DNA from: Smittium culicis
Taxonomy: Eukaryota > Kickxellomycota > Harpellomycetes > Harpellales > Legeriomycetaceae
DNA length: 14,969 nucleotides
NCBI GenBank assembly: GCA_001970855.1
Contig: LSSN01005931.1
Coordinates: forward strand, 1-14,969
Reading direction: 5' to 3'
The translations under genes were made by a program, and so were the position numbers. The notes beneath the pieces were generated by a model that saw nothing but the letters and a program-made list of their open reading frames with translations, did not search any database and was not told the DNA's origin. Below are positions 1 to 8,714 of this stretch, piece after piece. The first letter of the stretch is position 1. Every line of letters starts with the position of its first letter.

Positions 1-1768
1 GATCCCAACACTGGCGAAACTGGTGGCCAAAATTGTGGCCACCAAACTCTGCAAAATCGACGCGAAATACCAAATACTGGTAAAAGAGTAAGCATGATTT
101 CGGAGTTTATAGGAGTGTGCGGGCCAAGCGACCACTCTATACGAAATACTACGCCGGCGAAAAATTCAGAACAAGGAAACATGGCTGTGGTATATCAACT
201 ATAGCAAGGCCTACGACCAGGTCCCTCACATTGCCCTACTGCATAAACTGCGATCAGTGGGCATTGGAGTAAAACTCCTGAATATGATCAAGGGCATGTA
301 TGATGTCCCGAAAATCGCAGTGAGAGTTGGAAATGAAGTTTCCAAACCCACCGAATATCTCTATGGAGTACGGCAAGGGTGCCCAGCCTCTCCGATACTC
401 TTCGATTTTTATACTAATGATATATTCAAGGGCGTAACAGGTGTTACGGTGCCTGGGCTCACCTCACGCATACGGGGACTACTGTTTGCCGACGATGCCG
501 TGCTATTGGCCAAATCATCACCCGATTTACAAGCCGCACTGGATACCATATCCGATGGTCGGACACTTGGGAAATGGCTGTGAATGCCCCCAAGTGCGGA
601 ATAATGACTATAAGCGGGGAGTTGACCACTGATATGACCCTGCAGGGCCAAAAAGTGAACTCCACCGACCAGTACACCTACTTGGGCTATATTATGAATA
701 GCAAGTGGGATGTATCTGGGACAATCAAGAACAAGAATAAGGTCAAGAAGGTTGTATACGCTGCCTACAGCTTCTTGAAACGGTCTGATGTGCTTACAGC
801 ACTAAAAATAAAGATCATCAATTAGGTGCTAATTCCGATTGGATGTTACGATGGGGAGACATTTGAAATGAGCGAAGCCAGATGCAATCCCATACAGTCA
901 GAAATCGACAAGGCAATCCGAATGGTTGCCAATGTCGGAAAATCAGCCGCCATGGAGCGCATCAGGGATGAACTGGGCATAATCTCAGTGTTCATGCGCA
1001 CCAGCACATCCAGTGAGTGTACATACCATAAGTGGCGTACCTCAAAAACATGGATCGCCGACCTCATCAAGGCTCCGATGAAGGCCCGGATGGCCACTTT
1101 GGTGACCGGGAGCGCCCGATGGATCGAAAAATTTTGCTCTCAAGATTCAAACGATCAGACTATCATCACGATAGTCGACCGGAAACGACGAAATAACCGG
1201 TCTGCCATCCACTGGTGGGCGGTGGAACGAAAAATAGGCAAAAAATGCAACTGGATTGACCTTCAAGCAATGTATCCAGACCTGAAGCTGGGCCTTCAGG
1301 ACATTGAGAATATGCCAATGGGCACATTCCGGACCGCCCAACGCATGTCGAACATGAAAATCGTCGACCAAAAATTTAAAATTTTTTGCCCCTGCTGCAA
1401 CTTGTGTGAGCCTGAGACAGTCGACCACATACTTCTGAGCTGCAACCGGTGGCGAAATCACCGATCAAAGACGATCGGCCGGTTCTTACCGACGCCGATC
1501 CGCTCTGAAGAAAAAATTTTACTTTCGAATTTCAACGAAGCCCGGTTGGGGCTAGTTGGAAAACTCCTTGGCGGGGAGACTAAACAAACTTTGATCCAGC
1601 TTCGAGCTGGCACAACCAATCAAAATTTTGAGCTGGAAACAGCCAAATTTTTGAACGGCATCCGCGTGCCCAGAACACTTATACTGCAGAGTAAAAGTGA
1701 TTCGCCTGTCTCCTTGAACCAATGACCAGTGGGTATGGAGCTGCCTGACCAGTCGACGGGGGTCGGTT
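1..1768 (+). mobile_element. LINE-type (non-LTR) retrotransposon, decayed 3' part
   Basis: The window opens inside the reverse-transcriptase domain, so the 5' part (endonuclease, any ORF1) lies outside. What remains runs from the RT fingers/palm to a C-terminal Cys/His zinc-binding motif, followed by a short non-coding tail. The region is visibly richer in GC than the A/T-dominated DNA that begins just past about 1768. That drop, next to an A/T run (gaaaaattattttttt), is taken as the 3' boundary. No target-site duplication can be sought because the 5' end is missing. The domain order RT then CCHC-type motif, with no LTR, integrase or protease, supports a LINE. I could not assign a clade. Confidence 0.85.
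2..1725 (+). pseudogene. Broken LINE ORF2: reverse transcriptase with C-terminal zinc motif
   Basis: The reading frame starts in frame 2 with residues typical of the RT fingers (IPTLAKLVAKIVATKL). In-frame stops lie at 89-91, 95-97 and 110-112. The frame then continues through motif A (SKAYD, 203-217), motif B (GVRQGCPASPILF, from 365) and motif C (FADD, 485-496). A one-base shift near 556-561 moves the homology into frame 1 (WSDTWEMAVNAPKCG); frame 2 ends at 581-583. Another in-frame stop at 823-825 precedes a long open stretch to 1725. That stretch carries a Cys/His motif at 1387-1443 (C-x2-C-x9-H-x4-C with extra Cys), as in the zinc-binding region after many LINE RTs. The motif A position that should be the catalytic Asp reads Asn (197-199). 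With four stops, one frameshift and a lost metal ligand, this copy cannot make active RT. Family assignment is secure; the clade is not. Confidence 0.88.
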
Positions 1769-2806
1769 GAAAAATTATTTTTTTAACTTTTTATATAATT
1801 TTTATAGTTTTTTGTATACTTTTAAATTATGTTTAATATACCCTCTGTGGAAAAAAAAAGTTATTGTATTTTATTTATTCCAGTAGCAATTAGACAGAAC
1901 GGGATGCTAAACTTGTCCAGAATCTTATATGTATCTATAAAATTGGCAGAAAAAACTTGTTAAAGCTAAATTTTAGCACATAAATCGTTAGCTTATATTT
2001 AGAAAAGAATTATGTGATTCCTATACTTTTTTTTAGTAATTTCATTATGGTGCGATTATATTATTTACTATATCATTTTTATTTTTGTTTTTTTGTTGGT
2101 TGAGATAGCTTAATTAAACAAATTATAACAGTTGATAGAACAGAATTGAGTGCTTTACTATAAAAATGTTGAACACCGCTACACACTATACTGGAAATTA
2201 AATCTCACGAGAACTAATTTAAAAAAACTTGTTTTTCTGATTATCAAATATAAATTAACTAGAGTAGTTTTTGGAACTTAATTCTGCTTCTCTCCACAAT
2301 AATTCAAATCCTAAAACTGAATATGCAGAATGAATGAATTAACAATCAACAGTAATTATCCATAGGCTTAAAATATTTTACAATTGACATGATATGAAAT
2401 TAAAGAAAAATGTATTGAAAAAATAATTTTTAAATGTCTCGCTTTGTTTCACAGACCTTAGATTGGTATTCTGGTTTTTTATTTAAAATAAAACTAGCTC
2501 TAATAAGTTATAGTAAAAAAATTGGAATTTAAAGAAAACTTATAGTTTTGATTTATGATTATTATTGAAAGTGCTTTTGAGAAAAAGAGAAGTACAAAAA
2601 TGAAAGGTCGGTGTTATCAGTTGTCGCTGAACACTAACTTAGTATTTGGTTATTTACAGATCATAATAACTTTAAATTTTTAAAAATAAATTCAACATTA
2701 TAAAAAATCACATAATTTTAGCAGCATAAATCAACTATTATATGATTGGCTAATCTTTGTCAATTAAAATTAAAATTAATCATTTTCTATTTTTTTTATA
2801 GCTTTA
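1769..2806. other. AT-rich intergenic spacer upstream of the PPR-like gene
   Basis: No ORF, tRNA or clear repeat is visible. The stretch is dominated by A and T runs. A TATAAAAAA at 2699-2707 could serve as a TATA element for the downstream gene, but such strings are expected by chance here. A short imperfect hairpin sits at 2611-2634. The last bases (T run ending in TATAG at 2797-2801) look like a 3' splice site just before the first ATG of the next ORF, so a 5' leader intron may end here. Confidence 0.6.
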
Positions 2807-5800
2807 ATGTTTGCATTTTTTATTCATCAAATCCCTTTACTTTCTTCAATATATAGCTGGAGTATGCAATTTAATTGTATATCCATGAATAATATGGTCA
2901 CCTCTACCTCTTCCAGAATCTCTATAATCAAATCAAGATCTCATTTAATCTCCTCGAAACTCATTTCTAATCACCAACGATTCCTTATTCCTTCTGCTTC
3001 AAACAATATATTTACCCCAATATTAACCCAAAATACTTCGATAATATCTAATCATTTTTTTAATGGAATACTCCCTTCTATCAAATCCCAGTTCTCTACG
3101 TTCTATCAAATTTCCGATCAATTTGAATTTCAAGAGCTAGATATAGAACAACTTATAAACTCTGTTTTATTAAAACAAAATATTTTTCCACTACAGTTTA
3201 TTAAGCAATTAGAGGATAATGGATATTTTATGCTTTCTAACTATCAATCTCCTAATCCTTCTTACAACTCTATTAAAAAGAATGTTTTATCTCCAACTTC
3301 CTTGAATTTAATCATATCAGCTTTATCTAATTTAGATCTGGACAATCCTTCCTTACTTTATTCAACCTCAAATTTCATATCTAATCCATCGTTTTTAAAA
3401 TTCATATCAAAAAACTATCAAAACACTGGAACTGTTGATTTTCAATCCATTTTCGAATTCCTAAAACAAAACTCTGAATCATATGTTAATAAAAAATTGC
3501 TAGGCGCTTTTTTAGTCTTGAATTATGTTATTTCAGTTACTGAGATTTTAAAAGTTACAAACCCCATCTTACCTATAGACACCGCACTTAATCTCATCGC
3601 TTTTTATTCCAAAATAGACTATTTTATCCAAATTTTAATTTCCAAATCTACAGGTGAATTATCAGCTGTCGATACTTCATACATATTGGAAACGATAAGC
3701 CCAAATATTTTTCTTCATAGCATACCTAATTCAAACAACGACTCTCAAAATCAGTTTGTAACGAATAAAAGATTCTCAAAAGAAAAAGGTACTTTACGTA
3801 GATTAACTAGGCACCAGCATAGATCAAATAAAATATTTGAAAAAAATTCTTATGGAGTTTTTTTATCCTCTAGCAAAGCTGCTATAATGCTGCAATTCCT
3901 ATCAAAAAATAATCATGCTTCATCACATAACTCATTGCGTGATATTTGGCTTCATTACTTAACAGAAAACGATATAATCAAACCAATAAATCCCAAAAAT
4001 CCACTTAGCCTAGACAGACAAAATTCTGGCAATAATATGAGCAATTCAATTGGGCTCTTTCCTAGCAAAATAGCTATAGATATGCTAAACTCTCTAAGAA
4101 ATTTTAGTGCATCAAAAGAAGCCATTAAAATTTTAGTAAAGTCTTTCTCTGATAGCTCAAAGCATAATTCTCTGTCAAATACTCAACGCTCATATTTAAT
4201 ATCTGTCATTACCAACCTTATTAAGTCTTTGGCTATTAAAGGTAACCCTGATTCTATTGAGTTAATAGTTTCTCTATTCTCTTCTTTATTATCCAGCTCT
4301 GACTCCACATACTTTCCTCCTTCGGCACCCCCTAGTCTTAGTTCCAAAGTAAACGATAAAGATACCCCAAATGAGATACTGGTTGCTCGTATGACTCCCC
4401 TCATAAGCTCTATGTATATCATGGCATTAAGAATCTCCTCTCAGTATAATAAAGAATTATGGGCCTACCGATTGTTCTTAGATCGATGGAGGTCCCTTTT
4501 AGATAAATTTCGCTCTGTTGAGCCCTCTCCTAATTTTGATTCTATACAGTTCCTAAGATCTAGGTGGGCTGAAGGCTCCATAAGCAATCAGCACATATAT
4601 TCCCTTTTATCTCAAGGCCAAATAGATGCTGCCTATAAAACACTAAGGGCAGCTTCTCGCGCTGCTAAAATCGGCCATAGCGCTCCAGTTTATGACGCCC
4701 TTATTAGATGCTTCTTTGGGGTGGGCGATTTTGAAAAAGCTATGGAACTTTTTTACGCTATGGAAACACCATCAAATCCCATTTCGATCTCTAGTGATAA
4801 AAGTAATACCTATAACGATATTTCCACAAATAATTTAGAGTTGAGCTCTGATACTAGTCTAACTCCACGTGCTACTAAAGATACCTACTCTCTGGTATTT
4901 CAATGCTTGATCTTATCAATAAACTCCGTTGGCTCCTCTCAATCATCTATACCGCCTGCTGGTAGAGATCAATCATTAGAACCTACAAAAATTATTCTTT
5001 ATAACCACGTATATAGGGCTTGGAAACTATGCGATAAGAGATGGGAAATTCAAATACCTGTACCAACAGTTTTATCAGTACTAAACTCTACCTTAAATGA
5101 TTCCGATCTACTAAATAGTCCTGAAAATAATTTGATTTCATTCAGCTACTTTAATTTAATCAAATCAATTCTTGACTTTTTTGGAAACTCAATTTCCATT
5201 TCTGTCGAAACTATCATGACAATAAACCCCTACTTTATTTCCAAAACATTTTTAAGGATCGTTGATCTTTCAAAAAGTTTAAATTCCAAGCACGAATTAT
5301 CGTCCTATTATAAAAGCGGAAATTTTTTGGCTAATTTTTTGATTCCTACGATATATCCAGCAACGGAATCGATACTAGTCTCTGAAATATTTGATTGGAA
5401 CTCGCAGCTACTGACCATTTTTAACTCCAATAGAACTGTAATTATTCCAAGCATTGAACTTGAAACTAATTCTCCAAACACTGCTTCAGAAATTTTACCA
5501 TCTAACCACATTTCCTTTGATCAGTTTTATATCAAATTATTCCAAACAAAAGCATTTATTTCTCTTGATGTTTTAGGTTTGATATATAATGATTTTATTG
5601 TTAATATCTATCCAAATATAAATAGCGGTCGAAATACATTGTGGAAATGCTTTGGTAGAAACTACATTAATTTATTATTGATGGCATCCAGTTCCTTGCA
5701 CAAATTGAAGGTTCCACAACTAGACTCAAAAAACCTCAAAATCAATAAATTTTTATCGAAAACCAATCAAAACTTTGAAATGTCATTAGAAAGATTTGGT

Positions 5801-8377
5801 AATTACACTAATGGCTCTTCAATCGAGTCAACAGTAATCAAATCCATTTTACTTGTTCTTAATATATCTAGATTTACCACAAACTCAAATTTTACGAAAA
5901 GGAAAAATAAAGAAACCTCGACTAATAAAATGAATTTCGATTCAACTATAATTGCTTCCAAATATATAAACAAAGAATTGGATAACTTGGGGATCGAATG
6001 CCAATTTGATCCAGAATCATATAGTCTACAGTTTAAAAAACGTGACACGAATCCAGTTTTTGGAAATGGTGGGCTAGAAAATACTTCCAAGTTTATGAAT
6101 TTAAAAGGCTATAGCATTTTAACAAAAAATCTACGCTTTTATTGGAACGAAACGAGTTTGTACAGATCAAAAAAAATCATTGAAAGCTGCAGATCAGATA
6201 ACATTATCCATGCAATGAAGCACTTTAACCAGGCAGTCTCTGATAACCTGGTAGTGTCGAGTACAGCTTTTAAACAGATTTTTGCTTTGGTCGACAAATT
6301 GAAAAAAGACAAATCAAAATCGCGCGGTGATAAATTGACTTACTTGAGCAAGAACGTTGATCTGGATGTTATTTATGACGAGTATATCCCTGCAATGCAG
6401 AAGTCTCTTTTACCTGTGCTATCAAAGGAGCCTGGAAAAAACTATTGGAAAATATCTAGTCAGGAAGATAGTGCCATAAATGATACTGAGAGAGGATTTT
6501 CGATGGACTATTTCGTTAGTACAGAATCTCTAGTGATTGAGAATTTAGTGAAAAAAGGTAATTTAAAAGAAGCAAGTAATAGGTACGACTTTATCTGTTT
6601 AGGGCTTAAAAAAAATTTATTGCCAGCACCAAGTACATCGATGATACTTTTGGAATCACTGAGTAACTTGGATGATATCAACATTTTAAAAGGCACTATT
6701 CCGCGCTATTTCCTTTTAAACAGCGGGCAAATATCCAGCATTCTTTACGAGAGCGCCAAGATGGAGAGCTTACCTGGCCAAAATCAAAACCATGTTAGTG
6801 GCAAGATATTTGGAAATATAGCTGAAATTATGATAAAAACGGTGTGTTCAAAGGCAATAATGATGGTAGTTGAAGACATTATTAGGAATTCACACGATAG
6901 AGTAAGCACAAAATTTGTAAACTTTGTTTTCAAATTGATTGGAGAAGCAAAGGATAGCAATTCGTTCATACGACTTGTTAAAAACTCTGTTCTTGATCGG
7001 CTGAGCATAGAGACTGACATGGACAATTTCCGTAAGAGCAAATTAGTAGATGGGTATTTGGTGAAAGGAACCAATGGCGCTAATGATATCCAATCTGGCA
7101 GTATTAGATATATTGATGATAAGCTAGCTAATATTCCTAGCAATTCCTTGGGCGCGGAGAGTGGTAAATATGGCGTAAAACCTGGCAGTAGTTCAGGTGT
7201 TGCAGGAGCCATAAGACCGTCGCTGTATGAGCTTGGGGACAATTTGGAGAAACATGCGACAAATTACTTTGCAAAGAAACGCGGCGATTTGAGTATTTAT
7301 CCGTTGCAAATATATACATCTCTGATTAAAGCAGGAACGTTGTGCAATTTACCCGAGATATCGTTTGAGTTCTTGAAAAGCTATAAAAGTATATTTATGA
7401 GCACTGACATCCAATTGGTTGGTAGTGTAGGTAAAGGTAAGAGTAAGAGTATGGGCAAGTACGGGGGAAAAGCGACGACGTTTAGCGGTCCATTCAATGC
7501 ATATTTAGAACACTTGGTTTCAGAGAGGCGTGCAGTTAAATTGATGAGCAGTAGTAGCAGCGATATGAAGAAGGGCGAGTTCTTGCGCGTGCTGGAGATG
7601 ATGGATGCGAGCAAATTGTCAGCAAACCTGGTTACTTTTGAGCTGCTGTTAGAGTATATTGCAATTGGCGGGCAATCAGCGGCTGAGGAAGTATGGGGAT
7701 TTGTATGCAGTAAATTCGGGTTTGACGAGAACTTTAGCGAGGCTAGTAATAAGGAGCAAGTGCTAAAGTACATTCTGCACTTGGTTTGTCCTTCGAGCAA
7801 CTGGAGCGAGATGAGTGCAGACACGTTAAGAAGAATGGATACTCTAAATTCAAATGGCGATGGTTTGGTCAGATCAAGCGACGACAGAGCAGATTCTATT
7901 TGCGTGGGAGGAAGAAGGGTAAATCTAGTTAGGCAAGTATATAGCTCAGCGGAAAAGATAGGATTTGCTAATATTGGAGTGATGGAGATACTGGCGAACT
8001 TTTATATTAATTTTTACCACGACAAAAACCAGACTAAAAAACAAACAGTTCGTGGATGTGGTGCTGGCGGTAGCAGGAGGGGCAAGGCGGTACCAGCTTC
8101 AGCAAATCCAGGCACGCTTTTAGAAGCTGGCGTGTATTGTGGGGGCGCAGAGATAGAAGTGTTGGCGAAATTGGCTAAAGTAATAAGGATAATGGCGGAG
8201 AGTTATAAAAGAGCTCTGGCTTTAACTTTCAGCGGCAGAGACGGCGGCGATGAATCATGCGCGGTTAATGCAAGCACAGAGGATGAGAGCAGGAAATTAT
8301 TACTTGAACGAAAAAAGCTTTGGGAGGAAACATTGATGAGCGTTGATAAAGAGCTAAAGAATAGACCAATTTTTTAA
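2807..8377 (+). CDS. Very large PPR-like helical-repeat protein, probably mitochondrial
   Basis: This is a single open frame of 1,856 codons with no interruption, far longer than known fungal mitochondrial PPR proteins of roughly 1,000 residues. The clearest repeat is at residues 628-661 (VYDALIRCFFGVGDFEKAMELFYAME), which has the PPR helix pair. A related unit lies just before it (about 593-625). Weaker candidates are near 1240-1288, 1498-1535 and 1562-1641 (FNAYLEHLV, then NLVTFELLLEY...AEEVW). PPR proteins bind organellar RNA and act in its processing, stability or translation; that role here is inferred from family. Start: the first Met leads into a hydrophobic stretch. Met27 (2885) and Met30 (2894) are followed by a Ser/Arg/Lys-rich, acid-free segment (SRISIIKSRSHLISSKL) like a mitochondrial presequence, so one of these may be the true start. 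A splice-acceptor-like TATAG ends at 2801 and the frame is open to it, so an upstream exon is also possible. The N-terminal two thirds are rich in Ser, Asn, Ile and Leu, and the last third in Gly, Ala, Lys and Glu. No orthologue is recognised. Confidence 0.85.
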   Translation: MFAFFIHQIPLLSSIYSWSMQFNCISMNNMVTSTSSRISIIKSRSHLISSKLISNHQRFLIPSASNNIFTPILTQNTSIISNHFFNGILPSIKSQFSTFYQISDQFEFQELDIEQLINSVLLKQNIFPLQFIKQLEDNGYFMLSNYQSPNPSYNSIKKNVLSPTSLNLIISALSNLDLDNPSLLYSTSNFISNPSFLKFISKNYQNTGTVDFQSIFEFLKQNSESYVNKKLLGAFLVLNYVISVTEILKVTNPILPIDTALNLIAFYSKIDYFIQILISKSTGELSAVDTSYILETISPNIFLHSIPNSNNDSQNQFVTNKRFSKEKGTLRRLTRHQHRSNKIFEKNSYGVFLSSSKAAIMLQFLSKNNHASSHNSLRDIWLHYLTENDIIKPINPKNPLSLDRQNSGNNMSNSIGLFPSKIAIDMLNSLRNFSASKEAIKILVKSFSDSSKHNSLSNTQRSYLISVITNLIKSLAIKGNPDSIELIVSLFSSLLSSSDSTYFPPSAPPSLSSKVNDKDTPNEILVARMTPLISSMYIMALRISSQYNKELWAYRLFLDRWRSLLDKFRSVEPSPNFDSIQFLRSRWAEGSISNQHIYSLLSQGQIDAAYKTLRAASRAAKIGHSAPVYDALIRCFFGVGDFEKAMELFYAMETPSNPISISSDKSNTYNDISTNNLELSSDTSLTPRATKDTYSLVFQCLILSINSVGSSQSSIPPAGRDQSLEPTKIILYNHVYRAWKLCDKRWEIQIPVPTVLSVLNSTLNDSDLLNSPENNLISFSYFNLIKSILDFFGNSISISVETIMTINPYFISKTFLRIVDLSKSLNSKHELSSYYKSGNFLANFLIPTIYPATESILVSEIFDWNSQLLTIFNSNRTVIIPSIELETNSPNTASEILPSNHISFDQFYIKLFQTKAFISLDVLGLIYNDFIVNIYPNINSGRNTLWKCFGRNYINLLLMASSSLHKLKVPQLDSKNLKINKFLSKTNQNFEMSLERFGNYTNGSSIESTVIKSILLVLNISRFTTNSNFTKRKNKETSTNKMNFDSTIIASKYINKELDNLGIECQFDPESYSLQFKKRDTNPVFGNGGLENTSKFMNLKGYSILTKNLRFYWNETSLYRSKKIIESCRSDNIIHAMKHFNQAVSDNLVVSSTAFKQIFALVDKLKKDKSKSRGDKLTYLSKNVDLDVIYDEYIPAMQKSLLPVLSKEPGKNYWKISSQEDSAINDTERGFSMDYFVSTESLVIENLVKKGNLKEASNRYDFICLGLKKNLLPAPSTSMILLESLSNLDDINILKGTIPRYFLLNSGQISSILYESAKMESLPGQNQNHVSGKIFGNIAEIMIKTVCSKAIMMVVEDIIRNSHDRVSTKFVNFVFKLIGEAKDSNSFIRLVKNSVLDRLSIETDMDNFRKSKLVDGYLVKGTNGANDIQSGSIRYIDDKLANIPSNSLGAESGKYGVKPGSSSGVAGAIRPSLYELGDNLEKHATNYFAKKRGDLSIYPLQIYTSLIKAGTLCNLPEISFEFLKSYKSIFMSTDIQLVGSVGKGKSKSMGKYGGKATTFSGPFNAYLEHLVSERRAVKLMSSSSSDMKKGEFLRVLEMMDASKLSANLVTFELLLEYIAIGGQSAAEEVWGFVCSKFGFDENFSEASNKEQVLKYILHLVCPSSNWSEMSADTLRRMDTLNSNGDGLVRSSDDRADSICVGGRRVNLVRQVYSSAEKIGFANIGVMEILANFYINFYHDKNQTKKQTVRGCGAGGSRRGKAVPASANPGTLLEAGVYCGGAEIEVLAKLAKVIRIMAESYKRALALTFSGRDGGDESCAVNASTEDESRKLLLERKKLWEETLMSVDKELKNRPIF

Positions 8378-8714
8378 ACCAAAAACAATAAAAACATAAA
8401 AATAGCTAATCTAGAATTGATTTTATTATAGGTTAGATCTCAAATAAAATATAATTAGACACATATATAATTTTTTTTTTTATTTTGAGGAGGTTGGTGA
8501 ATTTGAGATGTAATGATGAAAATTTAATTATAAATATTTAGTAATATTAGAGAGATAGAGAGTAGTGTGGGTGTGAAATCATAAAGAGAAATAACTGATT
8601 AAAAAAGAATTGAAGGAGTATGATTACATTCTTGATCTATTGAGTGAGTCAATTATTAAAAAAAAAAAAAAAAAAGGAGTGAGGGTATAAAAAAAAAGGA
8701 GAGGGGAATTAAAT
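8378..8714. other. Convergent intergenic spacer with an 18-A run
   Basis: This spacer lies between the 3' ends of the PPR-like gene (+) and the eIF3j gene (-). It is AT-rich with G-rich, C-poor patches on the + strand. An A18 homopolymer spans 8658-8675, followed by another A run near 8690-8697. No gene is visible. TTTATT at 8422-8427 is a distant poly(A) signal candidate for the minus-strand gene. Confidence 0.6.
8387..8392 (+). terminator. Poly(A) signal candidate for the PPR-like gene
   Basis: AATAAA begins 10 bases after the stop codon, and a second copy lies at 8443-8448. Either could direct 3' end formation. The assignment rests on motif and position only. Confidence 0.4.

Noticed and set aside
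6784..7824. Open frames of 147-152 codons on the - strand inside the giant ORF
   Set aside because: They lie opposite the G-rich part of the PPR-like gene and read as low-complexity shadow peptides.
8513..8598. C/D-box snoRNA candidate: ATGATGA at 8513-8519 and CTGA at 8595-8598
   Set aside because: There is no terminal stem next to the boxes, no D' or C' pair, and such short boxes are expected by chance in AT-rich DNA.
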